Translations under genes and position numbers: made by a program
NCBI GenBank assembly: GCA_920105625.2
Contig: OV050030.1
Coordinates: forward strand, 98,644,152-98,708,151
DNA from: Clusia tigrina
Taxonomy: Eukaryota > Arthropoda > Insecta > Diptera > Clusiidae
DNA length: 64,000 nt
Direction: 5' to 3'
In this document: positions 40,321 to 53,976 of the stretch, in pieces
Layout: each line of letters begins with the position of its first letter
Position numbering within the stretch: position 1 is the stretch's first letter
Notes under the pieces: generated by a model
What the model saw: only the letters and a program-made list of their open reading frames with translations
What the model was told of the DNA's origin: nothing
The model's database searches: none

Positions 40321-41355
40321 ACACCAATATACGCCTTCAATGGTATGTGAAAGATCTCCATTCCCGCCAGGGACTAATGGAAGGATGGCATCCCCCCTCA
40401 TGTAGAAGGGGCTCACATCTACACAGATGGATCCAAACTACAGAGTAGGGTGGGAGGTGGTGTATTCTCAGAAGATTTGGACATTAACATGTCCTTTAGG
40501 ATGCCCGACCACTGCAGTGTTTTTCAGGCAGAGGTCGTGGCTATAGAGGCAGCACTGTCTTGTCTAAGGAAGAAGAAGATATCTGGACTTGATATTTGCA
40601 TTCTGTCCGACAGCCAAGCTGCTTTGCGCTCCCTGGATTCGGTTATTATCACACCAAAAGCCGTCAAGAGCTGCCGCAAATCTTTAGAAGCGATAGCTAA
40701 GCAGACCCGTCTGCATCTGTGCTGGGTTCCCGATCACAGAGTACGTCAGGGAACTGCAAGGCGGATGACCTTGCCCGTGAGGGTACTACCATACCGATTG
40801 AACCAGATAGGTCGCAATTCGGTATTCCTATTGCCACATGTAAGCTCTTCGTAAATACAATATCCTTAGGAACAGCGGGCAGCCGCTGGTCTGAACTTGC
40901 AGGATGTAAAATAGCTAGACAACCCTGGCCAGAGATATATGTCAAGCGCTCTAAGGACCTACTGGCTCTAAGTAAACAAAGCATAGGTTCCGTGATTAGC
41001 GTCCTAACGGGACACTGGACTCTAGGCACACACGGGTATAGACTGGAGATCGTCTCTAACGACTTCTGCAGCAGTTGCATGGACGAGGAGGAGGAAGAGT
41101 CCACTGCTCACCTGTTGTGCACGTGCCCAGCTTTGTCCAGAAGGAGGCGCACTTTCCTAGGCAACTACTTTTTGGACTCCTTGGGAGATACCTCAAAAAA
41201 AAAGATTGGCTCCATCAACTGCTTCATTAAAAGCTCCAAATGGCTGGACCTTTGAAAGGGATGGGACCTGTTGTCCCATGCGGTATCACAAAGGGTCAAT
41301 GTTGGCCTAAGTGCGCCCTTTTCGGGTGGCCGTCTTACCTACCTACCTACCTACC
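40321..41355 (+). pseudogene. LOA-type LINE 3' end: RNase H, C-terminal domain, 3' UTR (copy 1)
   Basis: Frame 40450-40854 has IYTDGSK just upstream, FQAEVVAIEAAL and CILSDSQAALRSL, the RNase H Asp/Glu/Asp order. A shift moves the next part to 40719-41255. There, after KADDLAREGTTI, a Cys-His cluster reads CSSCMDEEEEE...HLLCTC, the usual C-terminal motif of I/LOA-type LINE ORF2. The 3' UTR ends in ACCTACCTACC at 41355, a tail type seen in this LINE group. It is 5'-truncated at the BEL LTR. Confidence 0.8.
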
Positions 41356-42223
<868 letters not shown>

Positions 42224-42249
42224 AATATACTCGTATATATTATTAAAAA

Positions 42250-43133
42250 ATAAATGGTTGCATACTTTTATGTATGCTCACTAAAAAACCACCACCCAAT
42301 TATATACAAAACTTGGAAAATAATAATGCATTAACTAAAGCTCTAAATCAAGTTCCTAAAACCAAATACGAGAAATCAAGGACTGAACAAAAACGAAATA
42401 AAAATACAACAGGCAGAATTTGTACATTATACAAACCAAATAAAATTGCTTAGGCAAAAGGAAACAAAATATTGTACATTTAAGCCCAAACAACAACGTG
42501 GCTTTTAAGTAACATTTTCGAAATATACATTATTTAACGGAAAATTACGAAAATTATACCTGAACTTGCAGAATAAAGCCATGAAGTACTAAACATTCAC
42601 AGCAGGCAGAAAATAAGCAACCACTTCCTTTTTTATCCCTCGAACTTAATCCAAACGATGAAAATAAATACATACATTCCTTAACCCATCTTCTACACTG
42701 TAGAATAAATTTCAAATCACCTCACCAAAAAAGAACAATCCCATAATGCACAAATTGACATAAAGATGGACACACCAAAAACTATTGTGCTAAAGACCTT
42801 CTGTGTTGCAAATGCGCAGATGACCACAGCAACAAATGCAATGTAGAAAAAGATATGAAACAGCAAATCAAATGCGATCTCTGTAGTTAAAACCACATAC
42901 CAAATTACAAAGGCGGTATGTTTTAAAAATTAATACAAGTACAAAAATACCAGACATTACGTAAAAAAAAATTACTCGAACCCAGGAACAAAAATTAGCA
43001 GAACCATCTGTGAATATACCCACGCATCTGGAATGTCATATGCTACACAACATACCGAACATAATAATTATTATACAAATCACCCTGACAATCGAGCAAA
43101 CAGGGGAACAGCAATTATCATAAAGAAATCCTT
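42250..43133 (+). pseudogene. Jockey-type LINE ORF1 remnant and start of ORF2 (copy 1)
   Basis: Scattered plus-strand frames: a conserved KKPPPNYIQ-type region near 42280, then three zinc knuckles of Jockey ORF1 at about 42770-42905 (DGHTKNYC, CCKCADDH..NKC, CDLCS..H). The endonuclease opening with THASGMSYAT and GGTAIIIKKS-like sequence follows. It is cut at 43133 by the start of the second duplication unit. Many stops. Confidence 0.75.
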
Positions 43134-43259
43134 GAGCGTCCACCGTCGTCACAACCGGGGGTCAACGCCAGGGCGCGTCCGCACCACCGCTGCGCCAGTT
43201 GCCTGACGTTCGCCATCTCGCGGCATGGTACCAGAGGTGCCATGCCGCGTCCGTAAGCC

Positions 43260-43691
43260 ATGGGATCCCACCGCCGCCCGTACCAGAAAGTTGCGCCATC
43301 TCAAGCCGCGGTGGCAGCTGCGCCATATCGCGCCCCAGTGGTGGCTGCGACACCCCGCGCCCCACTGGCGGCTGCGCCATCTCGCGCCCCAGTGGTGACT
43401 GCGATATCCCGCGCCCCAGTGGCGGCTGCGCCATCTCGCGTAACATCCGCAGCTACAGCAGGCTCGCACCAGGTAGCGGCTCAACAACGCCCGTGCGAAA
43501 TGTGTAAGCGCTGGGGACATACCATCGCCGTATGCAGAATATTCCTGCAGCTGTCAACGCGGCGCAGGAGAGAGGTAGCCACGAGCCGCAAACTTTGTTT
43601 TGTGTGCCTGGGGGCAAAACACTTTACCCACAGCTGCAAACATCCGGGGTGCTGCCGGTGCCACCAACGACACCTCCATCTCCTCCATTAA
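43260..43691 (+). pseudogene. Ala/Pro-repeat frame with Gag-type zinc cluster (copy 2)
   Basis: Duplicate of 39359-39790. The 9-residue repeats and all Cys/His positions are kept (CEMCKRWGH, CFVCLGAKH, CCRCHQRH). Only the part after 43134 exists, so the upstream portion is missing. Confidence 0.62.
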
Positions 43692-43762
43692 GGGGTGCAT
43701 CAGGATGGGAGCCGGCGGGAATGGGTCGTCATCTCTCTTGCAATCTTGCAAGGGGGGCGGCA

Positions 43763-44221
43763 TGTTCGCGCCGGAGCCCTCCTGACGGTGGCTCCTGCCT
43801 GCTCACAGTCACCATGAGATTCTGAGCGGGACTCAGTGCGGAGAGAATTCCCCTCATTGGGTCCCGCCAGGTCGTACAGCAGGCCGCAGCCATCTTTTCG
43901 CTGTGGTGAGAACGAAGGCGCAGGCGAAGCAGGAGAGCCGGTGACGAAATATCTTTCAGTTTCAGTCGAACCGTCGATCAAGCCTGTTCTCAAATTTAAA
44001 CATCCTTGTATAGTGCATTTTTTCTTTCAATAATAATAATCAAGCCTGTTCTCAAGTTTAAACATCCTTGTATAGTGCATTTTTCTTTCAATAATAATAA
44101 TCAACCAACCGCAGTCAAACATTTCGTATTAATTGTCTGCCTAAAGAGTGAATTATTTATATTTCCTGTCCGTACCATTTTCGTGAGGGCAAAGATTTGG
44201 CTTTATCAGCGAAAATTGACA
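43763..44221 (+). mobile_element. BEL LTR (copy 2)
   Basis: 459 bp. Duplicate of 39862-40320, with its purine tract before it and the same LOA-type sequence after it. It got here by segmental duplication, not by insertion. Confidence 0.9.
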
Positions 44222-45256
44222 ACACCAATATACGCCTTCAATGGTATGTGAAAGATCTCCATTCCCGCCAGGAACTAATGGAAGGATGGCATCCCCCCTC
44301 ATGTAGAAGGGGCTCACATCTACACAGATGGATCCAAACTACAGAGTAGGGTGGGAGGTGGTGTATTCTCAGAAGATTTGGACATTAACATGTCCTTTAG
44401 GATGCCCGACCACTGCAGTGTTTTTCAGGCAGAGGTCGTGGCTATAGAGGCAGCACTGTCTTGTCTAAGGAAGAAGAAGATATCTGGACTTGATATTTGC
44501 ATTCTGTCCGACAGCCAAGCTGCTTTGCGCTCCCTGGATTCGGTTATTATGACACCAAAAGCCGTCAAGAGCTGCCGCAAATCTTTAGAAGCGATAGCTA
44601 AGCAGACCCGTCTGCATCTGTGCTGGGTTCCCGGTCACAGAGTAAGCCAGGGAACTGCAAGGCGGATGACCTTGCCCGTGAGGGTACTACCATACCGATT
44701 GAACCAGATAGGTCGCAATTCGGTATTCCTATTGCCACATGTAAGCTCTTCGTAAATACAATATCCTTAGGAACAGCGGTCAGCCGCTGGTCTGAACTTG
44801 CAGGATGTAAAATAGCTAGACAACCCTGGCCAGAGATATATGTCAAGCGCTCTAAGGACCTACTGGCTCTAAGTAAACAAAGCATAGGTTCAGTGATTAG
44901 CGTCCTAACGGGACACTGGACTCTAGGCACACACGGGTATAGACTGGAGATCGTCTCTAACGACTTCTGCAGCAGTTGCATGGACGAGGAGGAGGAAGAA
45001 GCTGCTCACCTGTTGTGTACGTGCCCAGCTTTGTCCAGAAGGAGGCGCACTTTCCTAGGCAACTACTTTTTGGACTCCTTGGGAGATACCTCAAAAAAAA
45101 AGATTGGCTCCATCAACTGCTTCATTAAAAGCTCCAAATGGCTGGACCTTTGAAAGGGATGGGACCTGTTGTCCCATGCGGTATCACAAAGGGTTAATGT
45201 TGGCCTAAGTGCGCCCTTTTCGGGTGGCCGTCTTACCTACCTACCTACCTACCAGA
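44222..45256 (+). pseudogene. LOA-type LINE 3' end (copy 2)
   Basis: Duplicate of 40321-41355. Differences include WVPGHRVSQG where copy 1 has WVPDHRVRQG (copy 2 keeps the usual Gly), and a six-base shorter acidic stretch before HLLCTC. It ends in the same ACCTACC tail. Confidence 0.8.
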
Positions 45257-46070
<814 letters not shown>

Positions 46071-46702
46071 GATATACTCGTATATATTATTAAAAAATAA
46101 ATGGTTGCATACTTTTATTTATGCTCACTAAAAAACCACCACCCAAATATATACAAAACTTGGAAAATAATAATGCATTAACTAAAGCTCTAAATCAAGT
46201 TCCTAAAACCAAATACGAGAAATCAAGGACGGAACAAAAACGAAATAAAAATACAACAGGCAGAATTTGTACATTATACAAACCAAATAAAATTGCTTAG
46301 GCAAAAGGAAACAAAATATTGTATATTTAAGCCCAAACAACAACGTCGCTTTTAAGTAAATTTTCGAAATATACATTATTTAACGGAAAATTACGAAAAT
46401 TATACCTGAACTTGCAGAATAAAGCCATGAAGTACTAAACATTCACAGCAGGCAGAAAAAAAACAGCAACCACTTCCTTTTTTATCCCTCGAACTTAATC
46501 CAAACGATGAAAATAAATACATACATTCTTAACCCATCTTCTACACTGTAGAATAAATTTCAAATCACCTCACCAAAAAAGAACAATCCCATAATGCACA
46601 AATTGACATAAAGATGGACACACCAAAAACTATTGTGCTAAAGACCTTCTGTGTGTCAAATGCGCAGATGACCACAGCAACAAATGCAATGTAGAAAAAG
46701 AT

Positions 46703-47440
46703 ATGAAACAGCAAATCAAATGCGATCTCTGTAGTGAAGACCACATACCAAATTACAAAGGCGGTATGTTTTACAAATTAATACAAGTACAAAAATACCA
46801 GACATTACGTAAAAAAAATTGCTCGAACTCAGGAACAAAAATTAGCAGAACCATCTGTGAATATACCCACGCATCTGGAATGTCATATGCTACAGAACAT
46901 ACCGAACATAATAATTATTATACAAATCACCCTGACAATCGAGCACACGGGGGAACAGCAATTATCATAAAGAAGTCCTTTAAATGTCTAGAACTAGAAG
47001 AATATAAAACACGTCTCATTCTAGCAACCTCTGTAGAGATAAGTGACTTGAGAGAATCAATTACCGTGTCAGGTGTATATAACACAAAAGCTCAATACAT
47101 GGAATTTTCAAATTCATTACAGAGCCATATCTGGAGGAGACTATAATGCAAAAAACTCCACATGGGGCTCTAGACTGAGAAAGTCGAAAGGCAGCCAACT
47201 ATTAGACGCCATAAAAGAAAATAATAGTCGCTTTATTAATATGGGTGAACCAACTTACTGGCCATCAGGCATCAAAAAATTACCTGACTTAATTGACTTC
47301 TGCGTTACAAAACACATATTCACGAACACTTAGCGATAAAAAAATGTTTAGATTTGTCATCAGACCATTCTCCAATCATATTGACCCTTCAAAGCAAGCC
47401 GGATACAAAACAGATTCGATCAAATTTCGTTAATTGATAG
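46703..47440 (+). pseudogene. Jockey-type ORF1 end and ORF2 endonuclease
   Basis: Frame 46703-47146 joins the last zinc knuckle (CDLCSEDHIPNYKGG) to endonuclease motifs (SYATEHTEH, HGGTAIIIKKSF, ITVSGVY). After a shift, frame 47073-47333 has GGDYNAKNSTWGSR (catalytic Asp-x-Asn), RFINMGEPTYWP and KKLPDLIDF. SSDHSPII (Asp-His pair) reads at about 47355-47380. This would be the nicking domain of target-primed reverse transcription. Confidence 0.78.
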
Positions 47441-47467
47441 AAAATAAATTTCAACATATATTTTGTA

Positions 47468-48072
47468 GTGTAACTCACTAGTGTACACTGACGACCACTT
47501 ATCGCCACAAGCACCCTAGTAATTCGCCTATGCTAACGACCTGGCAATAGCGCAACGCCATGCACTTGCATTCAATTCCCAAATATGCTAGATACGCACG
47601 TGGTGCATTGACATGCGCTGCCTATATTGCAGCGTCGTATGCATATTGGACATTGCAGTGACTTTGCCCTTGCACTTGCACTAAAATTTGATAACATAAA
47701 CAAAGATAATGATTCGTCGATGAATAATATCGGTAATTCGATATTTTAGATTAATTTTGGAGATATGATTTGTAACTAGTAGAAATATGATAGGTATATT
47801 TTATATTAGATAAAATAAGATAGCAACATTCTAAATCATATAAAAGAGCCAGCGAGCCACTAAATAAACCAGAGTTAATCTGATGAATCTAAAACTGCAA
47901 CACGCATTAGCCTATTCAATTATCTCTTCATGCTCTAAGTCAGGAACGATTTTGATCAGCACAAACAATAGCTTGGCCAACGGCACACTCTGCCGGTCAA
48001 AACTTTTAGTGAGGGCGATATTCCGCTTTGGTTAGGTGATTTTCTATACCACAGTCTATCTTGCATTCGTAC
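47468..48072 (+). mobile_element. 605-bp insertion in Jockey-type LINE, possible solo LTR
   Basis: TTTGTA lies on both sides (47462-47467 and 48073-48078) and LINE motifs continue across it. The insert begins GTGTAACTCAC, and has TATAAAAGAG at about 47840 and AATAAA at 47865, as an LTR promoter and poly(A) region would. It does not end clearly in CA, so the exact ends and class are uncertain. No coding frame. Confidence 0.5.
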
Positions 48073-48075
48073 TTT

Positions 48076-49960
48076 GTATGAATTCTGGAATCATTATGCA
48101 CACCATATGACGATGTTGTTCTGCTTAACTACATCCGTCATATTTATACCAAAATTTCATTTAAATCAAATAAAGAGATTGAGAATAGCAAACTCAGGAA
48201 AATATGGGAAATTACTAGATTCCCTGAAGACAAAGCTAAATTCAGTAAAGCGACAAAAGAACTGATGGCAACGATAAAACCATATGAGGATTGTAAACTA
48301 GAAAATTATCTAATCAATTTAGGGATAACGGCCGCTACAAATTATTCCCTTGGAAGGCTACCAAAGAACTAAACAGTGCAAAAATACATAAACCATCCAT
48401 AAGAACAGAAAATAATACCTGGGCAAAAATGAACATTCAGAAAGCAACAAATCTCTCAAAACACTTTGCAAACATTTTCAGTAACTCAAAATAATCAACA
48501 ACCAACACAATGTACACTACAACAAAACCAAAATGACGACAATAGCTGAAATAAAAACAAAATCTCAAAAGTGAAAAACAAAAAACAACTGGATACGACC
48601 TAATCAACGGGAAAATATTAAAAGAACTACCTGACTCTATAATAATATATATGAGAAATATATTTAATGCCGTAGACAAAACCATTTTCGTTGTTGTGGA
48701 ATGTAGGTCAAATAATAGCAATCCCGAAACCAAACAAAGACGCAACAAGAACCAGCTCTTATCGACCCATCAGCCACTTGCTAGTTCATTCAAAGGTATC
48801 TAATTATATTCAATTCAATTCTAACACAAAAAATACTTTGTGATAGAATTGAGCCTATCTTGACACAAGAAAATGTTCTTCCAAGCCACCAGTTTGGATT
48901 TATAAGGCATCATTTATCCGTGCAACAAGGCCACAGAGTTAGTAGATAAAATTGTGGACGAAATGGATAAAAAAAAATATTGCGTGGCGGTATTCTTGGA
49001 CATTGCTAAAGCGTTTGGTAGAGTTTGACACAAAGGACTTTTAAATGAAATAAATAGTGGACTACCTTTAAACTATTATTACTTATTTAAAAGCTTTATA
49101 ACCAACAGTCACTTTTACATAAAATACGACGATGAATGTTCATATTTATTATAAATGACAGCGGGAGTGCCCCAAGGTAGTGTACTAGGACCTCTTCTAT
49201 ATTTAATATATGCTGCCATCATTCCAACCCCCACAACACCAGGAAGTATGAAAGCAACATTTGCGTATGATACAGTAATGCTAGCCTCAAACCACGACGA
49301 AAAAATCCCGACAGGTACGCTGCAAACACTTATCCAAAATACAGTCCTTTCGTTCAAATAAGGGTGTATAGAGATAAACAAAGAGAAATCTGTTCAAGAT
49401 ACTACTACTAATACTAACAGGAAATCCGAGAAACATCCTCTAACAATTAAGTACAATATAATTATAATTCAACCCAGCGCAAAATACCTTGGCATAATAA
49501 TCTACGCCAAACTTACTTGGAGACAACACATAAAAAAAAAAACAATACGAAATAAGAAACATATTCAGACAATTAAGTTGGCTACTAGGAAGAAATTCCA
49601 AATTATCACTACATAAAGAGCAAAAAATATTTAATACAATAATCATACCAATATGGAAATACAGGATAGAATTCTGGGGGACTGCGAGCAAAACCAACAT
49701 GCAACTGATCCAAAGAGCATAATCAAAAATTCTCCGTGCAATAACGGAGGCTGTCTGGTACGTGACGAAGGAAGACATTCACAATGACATGAACAATGAC
49801 ACGGTGGAAAAAACCATAAATAAAATGTAGCAAAAAATGCACGGGTCTAAAGACCCATGAAAATCCTCATATGCGACATCTATCGGGAATGGAAAATTGC
49901 CCACAAACAAGACTAAAGCGAATCGCATCCACCGAACTTCCACGTAGGTTTTAACATTGT
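48076..49960 (+). pseudogene. Jockey-type ORF2: pre-RT, reverse transcriptase and C-terminus
   Basis: Many short frames. NYSLWKATKELN near 48340 marks the RT start region. VLPSHQFGF at about 48880, ILDIAKAF at about 48995 (first Asp), then AGVPQGSVLGPLLYLIY in frame 49155-49361. The catalytic FADD motif is FAYD here. Later HLRWLLGR-like and C-terminal segments can be followed to about 49960. Dead copy. Confidence 0.75.
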
Positions 49961-50115
49961 CTTTTGATGTTTTGTTTTTAATATATATTAATATGTATTT
50001 AGGTATAACTTTTACATTTTCATTGGCCAGAATATATAGTATAACCAAATTGTACAAATAATTTTACTTATTGTTGGAAAAACAGATTGTAAATAAATTG
50101 GAAATAAAAAAAAGA

Positions 50116-50438
50116 ATTGCTATATTCTGCGTAGATCTATAAACTTGATGCATTGTTGAATGTTTGAGTCAAAGTTCTAACTCCACCGAGAGGAAAAACA
50201 AACAAAAACCATATCTGCAGTTAATTATTTTCCAATACATTTTAGCTTTTAATTTAACAGTTCAAAAATTGTTAATTCATAAATTACCATAAAACTGCGT
50301 TAACATAAAAATTTGTTCCTATCTATTGTCTCTGCAAATTTCTAATTTATCAGCTTTATTTGTTGATGAACAAATGGAAGTGAAAAAGTAAAATGAGCAA
50401 TTAATTTTGAATTTCTTCTATTAACTGTGAATATATAT
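50116..50438. other. AT-rich stretch without recognisable gene
   Basis: Lies between the Jockey-type poly(A) and the LTR at 50439. Nothing was recognised. Confidence 0.45.
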
Positions 50439-51298
50439 TGTAAGGAACCTTCCTGCCTATGCTTGTACTGAGGTGACGCTCGTCGTTATCCAGGGTTATT
50501 ACAAAATTTATTTATTTGCAGGGGGGATTTATAATTATTATTTTATTATTATAAAAGTTAACCTATCTAACACTTTTTACATACTTAATTTTATTACAAT
50601 GTGATATTATTATTATGTGAAGTATTTTTTGTATATTAGTATACTTGAAATAAATATGATTATTATTTTGTTAAGTACGGCCGTGGTTTACAATATATAA
50701 CCAGTCCGTGGCTTTTACAATGCTATGATATTTGACTATATTTAGGTGCGGTGGCGAGGATTCCCACGTTGCGGCGAAATGGTCTGTGGTGTTGACTTAT
50801 CTGCTATACAATAAATCACGAGCGTATGGGTTAGCACCGAGAAAGGCAGACGAGTCCCGGAATTCTCGGTGAAACTAAAGCGTCAACGTATCCGTGAATA
50901 TCGCTAGGTGCTGCTTTGAACAAGCGCTGAGATAGGGAGACGAATCTCGAAATTCTCAATCTCGCAAAATCCAAATTCTTAGTGTAACTATGCATCAGTG
51001 TCCTCGGATAGTTACCTGTACTGGTGTTGTCACTCTGCTGGCTCGCCGAAGAAGAACGGGCTGAGTCACGCTCTGTATGCGCTTATATAATCCCTTCTTA
51101 GCTGTTTGTGGTGTGTGGTGTTCGGGCGCGTGACCATATGGCCCCAAGTGTGCTACGTTCGACGTTGCCATTGTGTGTAGCACTAGTGGCCACTAGATGG
51201 CGGTGATAGTTTTAAGGTGTGGGCAACTCACATGCGCGCGTGTGTGCCCAATTTGTGAGGCCAAAATACGAGGATGTTGAGCATTTTGGTTCCTCACA
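50439..51298 (-). mobile_element. 3' LTR of the decayed Ty3-type element
   Basis: 860 bp. In element orientation it starts TGTGAGGAACC and ends GGTTCCTTACA. The ends form a short inverted repeat (TGTGAGGAACC with GGTTCCTTACA). Confidence 0.88.
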
Positions 51299-52417
51299 CT
51301 CCCCACTTAATTCGGGGTGGGAAAGCGCACACTGATGATTCCCTTGTTGATTTGGTGAAAGTTTCGTGGTGAATTTATCGATAGCCTTTGATAATTGATG
51401 TTGCTTTATCAGTACCTTCTGTCCATTTGATGGATGCCATGGGCGCCTCCGTAGATTATAATATCGGGCTTGATCTTTTGCGGCCCGCTCCATGTTGCGT
51501 CTAACAATTAGGAATACTTCTCTTAAGGCAGTGTGTTTCCTTCTGGTGTCTGAGGTTGATTACCACTTCCCGAGGTGTGATCATCATACAGAGTTTTAGG
51601 CGATCGTGGTTCTCGGCCTTGGGTATAAAAAGCATGGGTGTATCCAGTGGAGTCAGCGCGACTGGTGTTAATGGCCAGGGTAATTTCTGCGATAAGGGCA
51701 TCCCATTTGCTTTGATTTGGGCCTGTAATGTATAATTACCCTTTCCACAGAGCGGTTAGCTCAATCTGTTGGACTCTCCTGGGGCGTGTATGGCGCCGTA
51801 AACTGCTGCTCCACTCCCAACTCCGATAGATATGTTCTGAACCTCCGGCTCGTAAACTGGACGCCATTGTCACAAACAAATATTTTTGGGACCCCGTAGC
51901 GGCTGATGATTCTCTCGTGTATGGCTTTCCGCAGACTTTCGCTAGTGGCCTTGCGCAGCGGCATTAGCTCTGTCCATTTGCTGAATTTATCCAAGAGCAC
52001 AATGAGCATTGTATTCCCATGTGTAGTTTTTGGGAGAGGTCCAATGAAATCCGCGCAAAGAATAGCCCATGATTCCTCCGGGATTGGGGATAGCATTTCC
52101 CCTGCCGTTTTCAACTCACTTATTTTGTTTTGCTGGCAGGATTTACAGCCTAGTACGCATTTTTTCACGTCTCGGCATATTCCGGGCCATTAGTAGTTGT
52201 TATTGATCCGTGCAGTCGTTTTTCGGATGCCCATGTGGCCTGCGCTAGGGTCGTCGTGGTTTTCTGCCAGAACTCGTGGTCGCTGAAACGATGGGACACA
52301 AAGTTTCCATGTCACACAATCCTCGTCTTGTGAGTGTGTAGGGATATGACGGTACAGATTGTTATTCTTAACTAAGTAATCTGCCAATTTAGCCGGGTAT
52401 TCGTTTACTTGTTGCAT
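51212..52417 (-). pseudogene. Integrase of the decayed Ty3-type element
   Basis: Frames from the N-terminal side: 52417-52190 (zinc motif with HDDPSAGHMG, the two His residues), 52168-51761 (CKSCQQNK, then FIGPLPK with the first Asp in ADFIG, FVCDNGVQFTS with the second Asp, and TPQESPTD in place of the usual N-x-x-E Glu region), 51701-51501, and 51493-51212 (a C-terminal KDQARYYNLRRRPW motif). Stops separate them. Confidence 0.8.
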
Positions 52418-52444
52418 CCTCTGCGCAAGCCATCTGCATCGTTG

Positions 52445-53792
52445 TTAAGTATATCGTAACTCAGTGCAGGTATTAAGCGCCTCTATAGTCTGCATAGACA
52501 GCGCATCGGCAACCACGTTTTGTTTATCTCTGCGGGACTGTACGTCGACCATATATTGCTGTAATCCTAAAGGCCGCCGCGCGATCCTACCAGATAGGCT
52601 TTCAATTGAATTCAACAATATCAGATAAGTGGTCCGTGATAACGGTGTAGTGGTACCCTTCGAGACGTATTTTCCGAATGTCCCACACGATAGCGATTCG
52701 TTCTCCGTAGCTGTGTAGTTTTTCTCTGCTTGATTGAGATGTCGCCTGGCGCAAGCTATGACTCTCTCCTCTTTTTCTGTGTCTTGTTTTATTGCCTTGC
52801 CGAACCCATATTCACTGGCATCCGTTTGTAATGTGAACTTTCGTGTAAAATCGGGGCATGCAAGAATCGGGGAATTCGCCCACTTAGTTTTCAAACTTTC
52901 AAACACTATATTCTGTTCGTCCGCCCATTTCCATCACTTTCCCTTTTTAAGAAGTCCTGTCGGGGGTGTGGCCACTAAAGAAAAGTCGGATACGAACCGT
53001 CGGTACCAAGAGGCTACTCCAAGAAAACGACGGAGTGCTCGCAGGTTGTGGGGCGTGGTAGGTTCCTGATTGCGGACACCTTTTCCTGATGGGTATGAAT
53101 GCCGTGTTCGCTGATTAGATGTCCATAAGCAAAGGTGAAGGGTTCTAAGTCGGGGTCAATTACCTCATCCAATGCCCGTTGGAAAGTGGCCGGCGCAGAG
53201 TGGAGTCCAAATGACATGACTCGCCATTCAAATAGTCCTCGGCCAGGCACCATAAAGCCGTATACTGCTTATTATTGGAGTCCATCGGGATCTGCCAGTA
53301 ACCATTCTTCAGGTCTACGCTACTTATGTACTTTGCATTCCGTTATCTATCCAAGATGTGGTGAATCTGTGACAGAGGACCGTTGAACTGACGGTAGTCT
53401 ACGCAGAGCCTCCACTAGCCAGTCTTCTTTTTTACCAGTACAATACAAGCGCTGTGTGGACTATGCGATGGCTCGATGCAACCTTTTTGAAGTAGCTCAT
53501 CAATGTCCTTGTCGATAATCTGTTGCATCGGATTACGTAGGAAATAACATTGCTTAATGGGGTGATCGTCACGCATTATTATCTTGTGAGTTGTGATATT
53601 TGATACGTTCTCCAGATGCTTAGATTGGGGTAAGTCCTCTGCTTCCTGTTTGTTTGATTCTGTGGCCTTTAGTGTAGTCAACTGTGTGCTTCTTCTCGGT
53701 CCCTCATGATTTGCCCGTAAATCCACGCTTCTTTCTCCGCACTTTAATCGAGCGCCTACACTTCTACTATAAACGCATTCTCGCTTCTGCAT
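52445..53792 (-). pseudogene. Reverse transcriptase and RNase H of the decayed Ty3-type element
   Basis: 53792-53415 has the protease-RT linker and the first RT motif (ELLQKGCIEPSHSPHS). 53253-53014 has MSFGLHSAPATFQRALD, and the region where YLDD should be reads FTFAYGH, so the catalytic aspartates are lost. 52906-52445 has RNase H with LQTDASEYGFGKA, YTATENE and VVADALS. Not functional. Confidence 0.82.
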
Positions 53793-53976
53793 TGACTTCC
53801 ATCAGCTACTTGTACATGTACATTCACTGGTACCACTTTATCATGGCCGTGCCGGCGTGCAAATGCCCCACTAACGAAACTTCTGGACGCACCCGTGTCT
53901 ATAGTGGCCAAAACGAGCTCCTCATCTACGATTACGTAGTTCGAGATACGGGTGCCATCGTACGTTAGAGATTTTC

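Larger units (their letters stand above)
46090..50115 (+). mobile_element. Jockey-type LINE, decayed
   Basis: Order on the plus strand: ORF1 zinc knuckles (46615-46760), endonuclease (46840-47440), pre-RT region (48076-48460), RT (48800-49400), C-terminal region to about 49960, 3' UTR and a short A-rich end at 50115. A 605-bp insertion splits the endonuclease end. It has no complete frame. The 5' end merges with the (AT)n tract and is probably truncated. Confidence 0.78.

Noticed and set aside
47468..48072. Host promoter or gene fragment, because of TATA and AATAAA motifs
   Set aside because: Precise 6-bp flanking repeats and uninterrupted LINE motifs on both sides point to an inserted element.
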